DNA of 11,450 bases from the NCBI GenBank assembly GCA_039680225.1, contig JBDKTK010000402.1:1-11450 (forward strand), in the 5' to 3' direction. The stretch is from JBDKTK01 sp039680225 (GTDB taxonomy: Bacteria; Desulfobacterota; Syntrophia; Syntrophales; UBA4778). The translations under genes and the position numbers were made by a program. Below, in pieces: positions 1 to 7,093 of this stretch (position 1 is its first letter; each line of letters starts with the position of its first letter). Under the pieces are notes generated by a model. That model was not told where the DNA came from. It worked only from the letters and a program-made list of their open reading frames with translations, and did no database searches.

Positions 1-545
1 TGTCCGCTGCCGGCGGCAAAGATCAAAGGCGTAAGCCCGTTGCCGTTTGTTTCGTTGACGGATGCGCCCTTATCAAGCAACGCCTTCACAATTTCATTAT
101 GACCGGCGCCGGCTGCCAGCGTCAGGGCCTTCCACCCTCCCCAATCGGAAGAGAGGTTCACCTGGGCGCCCCTGTCCAGCAGAAGTTTCACAGTGTTGGT
201 GCGGCCCTCCCGCGCGGCGAGCATCAGCGGTGTGGGGTTCCAGAATCCGAACCTGTAGCCGCCCCATCTTTTATTGATATCAGCCCCTTTGTCCAGCAAA
301 AGCCTGACGGCCTCAGTCCGGCCGTTTTTCGCGGCGCAGCCCAGGACCGTGTAACTTTCAAACTCGGGCATTTCCTGGTCGCATTGCGTCCCTGCATTGA
401 TATCGGCCCCCTCGTCCAGCAGCTTTGCCGCGGACGCAAGGTCCCCTTTGTCTATGGCTTGCATTAAAGGAGTCATCGAGGCTGTGCAGCCTGAAAAGAC
501 AATGGCAATAAACCCGGCGAAAAAGACCCTGAAAGTCCGTCCCAT
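1..545 (-). CDS. Ankyrin-repeat lipoprotein (C-terminus cut by window edge)
   Basis: Reading leftwards from ATG at 545, the first residues are MGRTFRVFFAGFIAIVFSGC: a basic start, a hydrophobic stretch and an FSGC lipobox with Cys20. This predicts a signal-peptidase-II lipoprotein. The mature part is a run of ankyrin repeats, seen as repeated LLDEGADIN, LLLDKGADIN, LLLDRGAQVN and LLDKGASVN endings, each followed by TPL/LAA-type helices; about four to five are visible. The frame is open through base 1, so at least 181 codons are present and the C-terminus lies outside. The start is fixed by a GGAGG six bases upstream. Ankyrin repeats bind other proteins; the partner cannot be inferred. A 124-base gap separates it from the biosynthetic operon, so it probably has its own promoter and is not part of the pathway. 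Confidence 0.88.
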   Translation of the reverse strand, partial: MGRTFRVFFAGFIAIVFSGCTASMTPLMQAIDKGDLASAAKLLDEGADINAGTQCDQEMPEFESYTVLGCAAKNGRTEAVRLLLDKGADINKRWGGYRFGFWNPTPLMLAAREGRTNTVKLLLDRGAQVNLSSDWGGWKALTLAAGAGHNEIVKALLDKGASVNETNGNGLTPLIFAAGSG

Positions 546-551
546 TATTTG

Positions 552-556
552 CCTCC
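552..556 (-). promoter_or_regulatory. Shine-Dalgarno of the ankyrin lipoprotein
   Basis: GGAGG on the minus strand, six bases before the ATG at 545. It selects this start and hence the lipoprotein signal peptide. The rest of 546-669 shows no clear terminator hairpin after the upstream operon and no convincing promoter. Confidence 0.75.
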
Positions 557-669
557 GCAGTCTTTGAATTGCAGAACCTGCCTTATTTGACGCAATCAAT
601 AAGAAGAACACATGAACTTGAAAAACGTCCCGAACCGCAATGTCGCATCTCTCTCATTTTTTACATTTC

Positions 670-1017
670 TCACGCCAGCAGTTTCCTGAACAGCTTCCCC
701 ACAGAGTACCTTACCAGCACATTCATATAATGAGGCGCGCGCGCGAGGAGAGCGCCGCCCAGGAACACGAGGTGGGAGAGCCCGTAAACGGCCGGGCCGC
801 CGATAGCTGCGATCAGCGGTTCCTCGAGCCAGATCGCCACTACGCCGAGGGCGGCGACTGACGGCCAGCCCAGGATGTAGCTGAACCCCATCAGGAAAAG
901 CCCGAAGATCAACCGCGGCGTGGGCTTCTCGCGGAATTCCGAGAGGTCCGCCGGGTTATCGAGGGTGCCGCGGATATATTTGTTCCTGGCAATATAGGCG
1001 GCCAGTTTCCGTTTCAT
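670..1017 (-). CDS. Small inner-membrane protein of unknown function, last gene of the dar operon
   Basis: A 115-residue protein starting at ATG 1017, which overlaps the stop of the CLF gene as ATGA (1014-1017). An in-frame start 19 codons further up would sit deep inside the CLF gene and is unlikely. Residues 1-34 are charged and probably cytoplasmic. Hydrophobic stretches at about 36-50, 52-66 and 77-92 suggest two or three membrane passes. The C-terminus (about 97-115) is basic and amphipathic. I do not recognise a family. Its position directly after the KS/CLF pair suggests a role at the membrane in chain synthesis or product transfer, but this is inference only. Confidence 0.72.
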   Translation of the reverse strand: MKRKLAAYIARNKYIRGTLDNPADLSEFREKPTPRLIFGLFLMGFSYILGWPSVAALGVVAIWLEEPLIAAIGGPAVYGLSHLVFLGGALLARAPHYMNVLVRYSVGKLFRKLLA

Positions 1018-2114
1018 GGTGTCACGCTGTCGAGGATCATGAACGTGTAATACCTTGAGAGAAAGTGATTGCACACGAGGGCGGTCTCTTTCCGTTCGGG
1101 CCGTCGGGCCGGCCTGGCAAGGACAACCTCGGGTATGTGCTTCTTCTTCAATATCATGGCGCCGAGCCAGAGCGCAAATGAAGAAGCGGTCGCGTATTCT
1201 CCCGTCAGGTGCTTGAAGCGGACCTCCGCCGCATGCTCCAGGAAATCATGCTGCAGGTCGGAATTCCACTTGTCCCGCGCTGCGTCCCCGCTCGCGCCGT
1301 TGATGAAAACATCTATGTCCCGCGGGTCCAGGTCGTTCTCCTTCAGGAAAGTTTCCAGCGCCGCCGCCAGGTCTCCATAGCCTTCGGGCTTGTAAAGCAT
1401 TTTCATGCCCCGCAGGCGGCACAGCGTGCGCTTCTTCGGCGCAGAGGAGAGCATGAAGAAAGCTACCCCCTCTCCCTGGATGGCGCCGGCGCCCGGCGAA
1501 TCTTCATCAAACAGGCGAAGGTTGTTCACGGGCTCTTTCCTGAAATAACCAAGTCTCGCGTATTGCCGGAACAGCACCTCCGAAACCTCATCGAACGAAC
1601 CGACCAGGATGTTTTGCGCTTCGCTCTCATTTTCATCGAGGAGCATCATCGCGTCAAGAAGCGCGCTTTCAAAGGCGCTTCCCCTGCCGGCATAGGTGTT
1701 GTTGTAGCCGGTGCACCCGATGGTGAGCGCTACGAGGCCCGCCAGGGCGTTGTGGGTGCTCTGGATGAAGTAGTTGGGCGTGAGCTGCTGTTCGGCCTGC
1801 TTGAGTATCTCGGCCAGGAACTTTGCCCGCGAATCATAAAAACCGAAGCCCGTGGCCGTGATGACGGCATCGGGCACTTTCACGCCCGAGTTGCGCAGGC
1901 AGATCATGACCGCGGCCAGCCCCGTCTTCAGCATGCGGCTCAAACGGCGCATCTGGAAGGGGTTCATGAATTCCTTGAAATCAGGCAGCACGCAGGTCAG
2001 CTTGTTACCGGCATACTCCGAAATCTCGGTCAGGAATACCCGGTCGCAATAAGTTTTCTGCGGCGAGATCACGCCGGCGGCGTTGATGTAATATGCGGGA
2101 GGACCTTGTTTCAT
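1014..2114 (-). CDS. Chain-length-factor-like ketosynthase homologue (catalytically incomplete KS, ketoacyl-synt_2 type)
   Basis: A 366-residue protein starting at ATG 2114, overlapping the KS stop as ATGA (2111-2114); another ATG two codons upstream (2120) is possible. It follows the thiolase/ketosynthase fold of its neighbour but lacks the catalytic residues. Where the KS has TACTSA this protein has TYAGRGSAFE, with Ala142 at the Cys position. The His of HGTGT is replaced in NGASGD (Asn272). The second His is replaced in KHLTGEY (Glu306), while the Lys (301) is kept. This pattern matches the chain-length-factor partners of type II polyketide synthases, including those in flexirubin and aryl-polyene clusters. 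It presumably forms a heterodimer with the KS encoded just upstream and sets chain length. The family match is strong; the exact chain made is unknown. Confidence 0.85.
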   Translation of the reverse strand: MKQGPPAYYINAAGVISPQKTYCDRVFLTEISEYAGNKLTCVLPDFKEFMNPFQMRRLSRMLKTGLAAVMICLRNSGVKVPDAVITATGFGFYDSRAKFLAEILKQAEQQLTPNYFIQSTHNALAGLVALTIGCTGYNNTYAGRGSAFESALLDAMMLLDENESEAQNILVGSFDEVSEVLFRQYARLGYFRKEPVNNLRLFDEDSPGAGAIQGEGVAFFMLSSAPKKRTLCRLRGMKMLYKPEGYGDLAAALETFLKENDLDPRDIDVFINGASGDAARDKWNSDLQHDFLEHAAEVRFKHLTGEYATASSFALWLGAMILKKKHIPEVVLARPARRPERKETALVCNHFLSRYYTFMILDSVTP

Positions 2115-3334
2115 TTGCATTTCGTGAACAGGAGAGTTGAAGCCGCGCCGCCGAAACCGAAGGAATTGGACAGGATATTTTTCAGCCCCGCCCCGCGCAC
2201 CACTTCCGTTACCGGCCTCACAGTGATTTCTTTCATCGGCTCGCTGAAATTGACGTTGGGGAAAATTACGTCGTTCGCGAACGCTATCATGCAAAATGCC
2301 GCTTCGACCCCGCCCGCCGCCGACATCGTGTGGCCGGTGTACGCTTTCGTGGAGCTGAACGGCGGAGGGTCCGTTCCGAACAAATTCTGGATGGCCAGGC
2401 CTTCGGCCAGGTCGTTGTTTTCCGTCCCCGTCCCGTGGGCCTGGATATAATCGATGTCGCCGGGCGCCAGGCCCGCCATCTCGATTGCCTTGCGCATGGC
2501 CTTGCAGGCCCCCGCCCCGTCGGGAGAGGCGGCTGTCTGGTGGAAGGCCTCGTTCACGTTCGCATAGCCGCGCATCTCGGCGATTGCCCGTCTACCCGAT
2601 GCTGAGGCGGACTTGAGGAGCGCGGCTTCGGATTCGAGGACGAGATAGGCGGCGCCTTCCCCCGCGTTGAGTCCGTTGCGGTCCTCGTCAAACGGGCGGC
2701 AATGCTTCTTGTCCAGGATCATCAGCGAATTGAACCCGTTGAGAGTCATCTTGCTCAGCCCCTCGGAGCCTCCGCAGATGAAGCGGTCCGCCATGCCTGC
2801 GGCGATCAGCCTCGCCCCGAAAATGATCGCGTTGGCCGCCGACGTGCACGCAGTGCTCGTGGTGACCACGAACTTTTTCGCGCCGAAGAAATCCGCCAGC
2901 CTTTCCGTGTGCTCGCCGGAATCGGAGGTGTTCAGGTACTGCAAGTATGCGCCCGGCCTCACGGGGTCCTGCATGTCGCTATAGTTGTCTTCAAACTCCT
3001 TGACCCCGCCGACGGTGGTGCCGGAAATGATCCCGGCGTCCTGCAAATCCTTTTTGGACAGCGAAGCCGAAGCCGCGGCCTCCTTTGCCGCGATCAGGGC
3101 GAGCAGGGCCGTGCGCGTAAAGCCTTCGCCTTCGGGCACACCCGCCATGTCGCACAGTTCCTTATGACTGAGCTTGACCTCGCAGGCAAAGATGCTGTCG
3201 CGGTGGACGGTCTCCAGGATGTCGATGCGGCCGTAGCCGCATTTCCTGCTGACGAGGGACTGATAGTTTTCCTCTGCGTTGTTGCCGATAGCGGTGATAA
3301 CGCCGTAGCCTGTGATGAAAACGCGGCGGTTCAT
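2111..3334 (-). CDS. Beta-ketoacyl-ACP synthase (KS-alpha, FabF-like)
   Basis: A 407-residue condensing enzyme of full family length. It starts MNRRVFITGYGVITAIG, the usual KAS-II N-terminus. All catalytic residues are present: Cys163 in STACTSA, His300 in AHGTGTE, and Lys330 with His335 in STKAYTGH. The C-terminal NSFGFGG loop is also intact. It catalyses decarboxylative Claisen condensation of malonyl-ACP with an acyl chain. Its start overlaps the ACP stop by ATGA (3331-3334), and its stop overlaps the CLF start. The order ACP-KS-CLF marks a minimal type II polyketide synthase rather than housekeeping fatty acid synthesis, where fabF normally sits beside fabD, fabG and acpP. The product is probably a reduced or polyene acyl chain passed to DarA/DarB. 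Confidence 0.93.
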   Translation of the reverse strand: MNRRVFITGYGVITAIGNNAEENYQSLVSRKCGYGRIDILETVHRDSIFACEVKLSHKELCDMAGVPEGEGFTRTALLALIAAKEAAASASLSKKDLQDAGIISGTTVGGVKEFEDNYSDMQDPVRPGAYLQYLNTSDSGEHTERLADFFGAKKFVVTTSTACTSAANAIIFGARLIAAGMADRFICGGSEGLSKMTLNGFNSLMILDKKHCRPFDEDRNGLNAGEGAAYLVLESEAALLKSASASGRRAIAEMRGYANVNEAFHQTAASPDGAGACKAMRKAIEMAGLAPGDIDYIQAHGTGTENNDLAEGLAIQNLFGTDPPPFSSTKAYTGHTMSAAGGVEAAFCMIAFANDVIFPNVNFSEPMKEITVRPVTEVVRGAGLKNILSNSFGFGGAASTLLFTKCK

Positions 3335-3624
3335 GGTTGTGCGGGTTTCCCGTGCTCGTGGACGTATTCGGCGATGGTGCGGATGTTGTAAAGGATCTTC
3401 CGGGCCTTCTTGGAATCGGTTATCTTGATGCCGTATTTCTTTTCCAGCAGCAGCGCGAGCTCCAGCGCGTCTATGGAATCGAGCCCGGTCATTTCACCGA
3501 ACAGCGGCATGTCCGGGTCGAGGTCTTCCGGGCCCATGTCTTCAAAATGGAAGCATTCGATGATGTGGACCCTGAACTGCGCTATCAGTTCGTCTACAGC
3601 AGGCATCGCGTTGTTGTTCGTCAA
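3331..3624 (-). CDS. Acyl carrier protein (TTG start)
   Basis: A 97-residue acidic four-helix carrier protein. Ser50 in the motif TGLDSIDALEL is the phosphopantetheine attachment site, at the start of helix II. The start is TTG at 3624, overlapping the permease stop as TTGA (3621-3624). A GAGGAA Shine-Dalgarno six bases upstream supports this TTG. The alternative ATG six codons later (3606) has no ribosome binding site at a usable distance. It is the only carrier protein visible in the window and lies directly before the KS and CLF it presumably serves. It would hold the growing chain and present it to the KS/CLF pair and possibly to the BtrH-like acyltransferase. Confidence 0.92.
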   Translation of the reverse strand: MTNNNAMPAVDELIAQFRVHIIECFHFEDMGPEDLDPDMPLFGEMTGLDSIDALELALLLEKKYGIKITDSKKARKILYNIRTIAEYVHEHGKPAQP

Positions 3625-4904
3625 CTTACGTTCCTCGACCTGTGGATCAGTACGCTCAGCGCCAGCGCCGCGCAGGCAAACCCGAGGAGCCGGGCGACAT
3701 CCGGCAGCACGGCAGCGGTGGCGGAATTGCGCAAGAACAAATTATTGAATGCCGCCAGTCCCCAGTTCAACGGGGAGTAGGGGCTGATAGTCTGCATGAA
3801 TTCCGGCATGATGAATACCGGCACCCAGACGCCGCCGATCGCGGCCAGGATGACCACCGATATCGAGCCGAAAGACAGGGCCTGCTGCGGGGTCTTGAAA
3901 TAGACCGCAATGAGCAGCCCGTATCCCGTGGCCGCCATCGCCACGGCGCAGCCCGTCAGCAGCAGTCCCGCGCAGTTCGTGCCGATCACCAGCCGGCTCA
4001 GCCCGAACAGCGGCATCGCGTAAATCCCGACGGCTATTATCAGGTAGAGCTGGAGAAGGCAAACGAAAAAGTAGAAGATGAATTTCCCGCAGATGACCGG
4101 GAACGAAGACCCGGCAATGAGCCGCAGGCGCAGCATGCTGCCTTCCTCGCGCTCCTTGATCAGGTTGCCCGCCAGCGGGAAGAGGATGAAGAACATGGCG
4201 AACATGGACCATGCCGGCACGTTGTGCTGCACGGCATTGAGGGGCATGCCCCGGTCCTCGCCTTCCGAGGCGTCCTTCTGGGTCACTTTAATCAGGTCGG
4301 ATAGGTCCATCTTGACCGGAGCTTTCTGGGTGGTCCCGGACATGCTTTTCTGGACTTCCTCCATGAACCATTGGGCCTGCAGCTGGGCCGCCATCTTTTC
4401 CAGCGCGCTTGCCAGCGTCTGCCGGTAATTGGCCTTTATCGTCGGGTCGAACAGGACCTGCAATTCCACGGTAGGAAGGTCTTTGGCCGAAGCCTTTTTT
4501 TCCGAGAGGCCGTAATTGGATAAAAGCGTGGTCACGGCATCACTCGTTTTCTTCTGCAGGGCGTCGCTCGCGCCCCCGGGGATGATCACGGCGGTCCTGT
4601 ATTTGCCGCTCCGGACCAGGCGGCGCGCCTCGTCGGCAGTCAGTTCATTCCCGCCGATTTTACTGATGAGCTGAATATTGGGCAGGGCCTGGAAAGTCCG
4701 CGCCAGGGCGTCGCTCAGTTTCCCGTGGTCCTCGTCGACGATCAGGGCTTCGAGCTTTGTCTCCTGGAACTCCTGGAAGGTGTTGTTCTGGATGACGGCC
4801 ATCACAACCACAAGAACCATCGGCATGATGAAGATCAGCATCAGCCCGCCGATGTCGCGCGTGAGCAGGAGGAACTCTTTTTTGATCGTGGCGAGCGTCT
4901 TCAA
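3621..4904 (-). CDS. ABC-2 type exporter permease (TTG start)
   Basis: A 427-residue integral membrane protein. It starts MKTLATIKKEFLLLTRD at TTG 4904, overlapping the ATPase stop as TTGA and preceded at seven bases by GGGAGG. The open frame continues upstream, but that stretch is only a shadow of the ATPase gene. TM1 is at about 19-38, followed by a large extracytoplasmic domain (about 40-230) and five further hydrophobic segments near 232-249, 271-292, 308-335, 343-365 and 405-420. This is the ABC2_membrane_3 layout, with the typical KEREEGSMLRLRL segment after TM2. It pairs with the ATPase upstream to form an exporter, probably for the lipid product or an intermediate. Its stop overlaps the ACP start. 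Confidence 0.92.
   Translation of the reverse strand: MKTLATIKKEFLLLTRDIGGLMLIFIMPMVLVVVMAVIQNNTFQEFQETKLEALIVDEDHGKLSDALARTFQALPNIQLISKIGGNELTADEARRLVRSGKYRTAVIIPGGASDALQKKTSDAVTTLLSNYGLSEKKASAKDLPTVELQVLFDPTIKANYRQTLASALEKMAAQLQAQWFMEEVQKSMSGTTQKAPVKMDLSDLIKVTQKDASEGEDRGMPLNAVQHNVPAWSMFAMFFILFPLAGNLIKEREEGSMLRLRLIAGSSFPVICGKFIFYFFVCLLQLYLIIAVGIYAMPLFGLSRLVIGTNCAGLLLTGCAVAMAATGYGLLIAVYFKTPQQALSFGSISVVILAAIGGVWVPVFIMPEFMQTISPYSPLNWGLAAFNNLFLRNSATAAVLPDVARLLGFACAALALSVLIHRSRNVS
3631..3636 (-). promoter_or_regulatory. Shine-Dalgarno deciding the TTG start of the ACP
   Basis: GAGGAA on the minus strand, six bases before TTG 3624. It lies inside the end of the permease gene, so translation of the two genes is likely coupled. 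Confidence 0.6.
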
Positions 4905-5653
4905 GCGACAGCCTCCCGGCCGGTAAGGCCCAGGAAGTATTGCTCGAGGCTCCAGTTGGCGCCCTTGAGGGCCCGCATCTCCGCAATTGACCCCTCCGCG
5001 ACCATCCGCCCCTCGTCCAGGATGGCGAAGCGCGAGCAGATCTTTTCCGCCTCTTCCAGCAGATGGGAAGAATAGATGATCGTCACGCCCTGCGATTTCA
5101 ACTCGAGCAGGTAATCCATGATGATCTTGCGGGACTGGACGTCGACCCCCGTGGTCGGTTCGTCGAGGATGAGCAGGCGCGGGCTGTGAAGGAGCGCCGC
5201 AATCAGGTTGAGCCGCCTCTTCATGCCCCCGGAGAAATGGCCGACCCGGACGTTGGCTTTGTCTGCGAGGCCGAATGCCTTCGTGTAATGGTCGGTCCTG
5301 TCGCGGATGACGCCGCTTTCCAGGCCGTACATCCTGCCGAAGTATTCGAGATTCTCCCTGAGCGTCAGCGTGGGAAACAGCGCGATGTCCTGCGGCGCCA
5401 CGCCGACCTGCTTCCTGATCTCGCCCCCTTTTTCCCGCACGTTGAGGCCGAAGACCTCGATGCCGCCCGCGTCGATTTTCAGCAATCCGCACAAGGCCAT
5501 GATGGTCGTGGACTTGCCGGCGCCGTTGGGCCCGAGCAGCCCGAAGATATCGCGCTCGGCGACCGTGAAGCTCAGATTGTCAACGGCCGGCGCGTCCGAG
5601 CCCTTGTAAACTTTCCGCAAGCCGGAAACTTTGATGATCCCGGGCCCGTTCAT
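4901..5653 (-). CDS. ABC exporter ATP-binding protein
   Basis: A 250-residue nucleotide-binding domain with every core motif: Walker A GPNGAGKS (41-48), Q-loop Gln88 in VAPQD, signature FSGGMKRR (140-147), Walker B LLILDE (160-165), D-loop TTGVD and switch His197 in YSSHLLEE. The FSGGMKRR form and overall size fit the drug and lipid exporter group (DrrA/CcmA-like). The start at ATG 5653 overlaps the BtrH-like gene's stop as ATGA and has an AAAAAGG ribosome binding site seven bases upstream. It should energise the permease encoded next. ABC exporters of this type are known in flexirubin/dialkylresorcinol clusters; the substrate here is inferred to be the cluster product. Confidence 0.95.
   Translation of the reverse strand: MNGPGIIKVSGLRKVYKGSDAPAVDNLSFTVAERDIFGLLGPNGAGKSTTIMALCGLLKIDAGGIEVFGLNVREKGGEIRKQVGVAPQDIALFPTLTLRENLEYFGRMYGLESGVIRDRTDHYTKAFGLADKANVRVGHFSGGMKRRLNLIAALLHSPRLLILDEPTTGVDVQSRKIIMDYLLELKSQGVTIIYSSHLLEEAEKICSRFAILDEGRMVAEGSIAEMRALKGANWSLEQYFLGLTGREAVA
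4912..4917 (-). promoter_or_regulatory. Shine-Dalgarno deciding the TTG start of the ABC permease
   Basis: GGGAGG on the minus strand, seven bases before TTG 4904 and inside the 3' end of the ATPase gene. It is the strongest ribosome binding site in the operon, and no ATG in a suitable position competes with it. Confidence 0.7.
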
Positions 5654-6651
5654 TTTACAGCCTTTTTCAATTCGGAGAAGATGGCCTGCTCGCGCCCGGC
5701 GATCTCGGCGAGGAGGCCGGACAGCACGGCGTAATTTTCATCTGCGCTGTTGCGGCCCTTGATGATCCTGGCGGAGATGTCCGCAAGCGCCCGCCAGCGG
5801 TCGCCGCACTCGGTCATGTCCCGCGAGATGTCGCCCAGCTTGCTCAAATTCAGCGCCTGCGCGGCTTCCTGCAGGAAGGCCGCGTAGATGAAGCGGAAGC
5901 CGGCCCCGCCCGTCCCGATCTCCTCCTGCATCCGGATCAACTGCCCGAGATAGAGCACGGCCTTCTTGTCGCCCAGGCGCTCCGGCCATGTCTTTATCTG
6001 TTTTGACAGATAGCGGATGCCCTTGACCCCGAAGAGCGGGAAGGGTATGCCGATCATGTCGCGGCAGCTCCTCCTTATCCCCTTGACGATTGCCGATTTC
6101 AGGTCCACGGCGGCAGGCACGTCCACCGGATAATACATGTGGCCCTTCGGCTCGAAAGGGCCCCTTGCCCAGCGGACCCTCATCAACTCCTCATAAGACA
6201 GGGTCTGGACGTCTTCCATTACCGGGTCGCTGACGAGATAGCGCCCGTTTTCCTTCCCGAAGGCGACAAGGTTGTGCCCGTTGAAATGGAACCGGTAATG
6301 CCGGGGGAAATAGGTCAGGTGGAACACGCCGACCTGCATGCCCACGGGGATCCCCTTTCCGAGCGCCTCGTCGAGCGCCTTCATCGATTCCCCTTTGTCC
6401 CGGAATTTCCGGCGGTAGATCCTGATGCCGAGAGAGGAAGCCGCCCTCTTGAAGATCATGCCGGGCAGGGGCCGGAACGTGGTCACAGGCAGCCCGTTGA
6501 GTTTCAGGAAAGGCAGGTAGGCGAAGAAGATCCCGGAGCTTATACCGAAAGCCATGGCCTCGCTGATGTCGAAGCCGTGGAACTTGAGGAGATTCGATGT
6601 GACGCCGTTCTCGCAATGGGCGGACTGGTGGTGCTTGAAATCGATGATCAT
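5650..6651 (-). CDS. BtrH_N / DUF4872 family protein, probable acyl-ACP acyltransferase
   Basis: A 333-residue protein starting at ATG 6651, which overlaps the upstream stop as ATGA (6648-6651). The N-terminal half matches the BtrH_N domain: HHQSAHCENG with Cys13, then ISEAMAFGISSG. Later come FNGHNLVAFG with His126 and YLVSDPV with Asp142. These would make a Cys-His-Asp triad of the papain/C39-like fold. The C-terminal half (about 165-333) corresponds to DUF4872, rich in helices. The founding member BtrH moves an acyl chain from an ACP to an aminoglycoside amine in butirosin synthesis. Here it sits between darB and the exporter, with an ACP in the same operon, so transfer of an ACP-bound chain to a hydroxyl or amine acceptor is a reasonable guess. 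The acceptor is unknown. Confidence 0.85.
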   Translation of the reverse strand: MIIDFKHHQSAHCENGVTSNLLKFHGFDISEAMAFGISSGIFFAYLPFLKLNGLPVTTFRPLPGMIFKRAASSLGIRIYRRKFRDKGESMKALDEALGKGIPVGMQVGVFHLTYFPRHYRFHFNGHNLVAFGKENGRYLVSDPVMEDVQTLSYEELMRVRWARGPFEPKGHMYYPVDVPAAVDLKSAIVKGIRRSCRDMIGIPFPLFGVKGIRYLSKQIKTWPERLGDKKAVLYLGQLIRMQEEIGTGGAGFRFIYAAFLQEAAQALNLSKLGDISRDMTECGDRWRALADISARIIKGRNSADENYAVLSGLLAEIAGREQAIFSELKKAVK

Positions 6652-7091
6652 TTGTTTGCTTCGGTATCTTTGGTATCTCTGCGCGCCGGGACGGGGGGCC
6701 GCCACGCCGCAAGCCCGGCCGGCGTTATGTTGAACGCTTCCGCATACTTTCCCAGCGTCTCTTCATCAAGCTTCTTGAATTGTTCTGGCTCGAGGTGAGC
6801 TTTGATTTTTCTTTTCGGGATGCCGGTGTAGTCGGAGAGGAGCTTGAGATCAAAAATATTCACGGCCATGAAAAAAGCCAGCGGGCTCGCCTTGCCTTCT
6901 TCAACGAGCCGGCAGGCCTCCCGGGCTTTTTCGTCAATCTGCTCCCAGGCCTGCAGCAGGGCGGTGTTCTTGGGTCCCCAGCCGGGGCTGAGCGCCTTGA
7001 CGTAATTGCCTTTTTCGTCGACTGCGTACACGACCTCGCGGTGCCCTTCCATCAGGTTGGCGTCATCCTGGGGGACCTGGTCGCGCTTCAT
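6648..7091 (-). CDS. Small HTH-like protein between darB and the BtrH-like gene
   Basis: A 147-residue soluble protein. The start is taken as ATG 7091, two bases after the darB stop (7094-7096), with AAGG nine bases upstream; a longer frame reading up to 7262 lies wholly over darB and is a shadow. The N-terminal part (1-75) is charged, with VVYAVDEKGNYVKA resembling a short beta hairpin. The part at about 80-126, LLSDYTGIPKRKIKAHLEP then KLDEETLGKYAEAFNIT, has the helix pattern of a Cro/XRE-type helix-turn-helix. No enzyme motif is visible. It could be a cluster regulator or a small scaffold protein that uses this fold. It is placed inside the operon and coupled to the BtrH-like gene by ATGA. 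Confidence 0.72.
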   Translation of the reverse strand: MKRDQVPQDDANLMEGHREVVYAVDEKGNYVKALSPGWGPKNTALLQAWEQIDEKAREACRLVEEGKASPLAFFMAVNIFDLKLLSDYTGIPKRKIKAHLEPEQFKKLDEETLGKYAEAFNITPAGLAAWRPPVPARRDTKDTEANK

Positions 7092-7093
7092 TT

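Noticed and set aside
546..669. Possible terminator after the operon and promoter for the lipoprotein
   Set aside because: No GC-rich hairpin followed by a T-run, and only weak -35/-10-like hexamers with poor spacing.
731..745. Alternating GCGCGCGC stretch that might form Z-DNA
   Set aside because: It is short and explained by Ala-Arg-Ala codons in the small membrane protein.
1209..2450. 413-codon open frame on the plus strand
   Set aside because: It is antisense to the CLF and KS genes, which have clear family motifs; its composition is that of a GC-rich shadow frame.
4905..5492. Long minus-strand open frame upstream of the permease start, giving an apparent 623-residue protein
   Set aside because: This part is rich in Arg, Gly and Pro, overlaps the ABC ATPase in another frame and shows no domain; the TTG at 4904 with GGGAGG is the real start.
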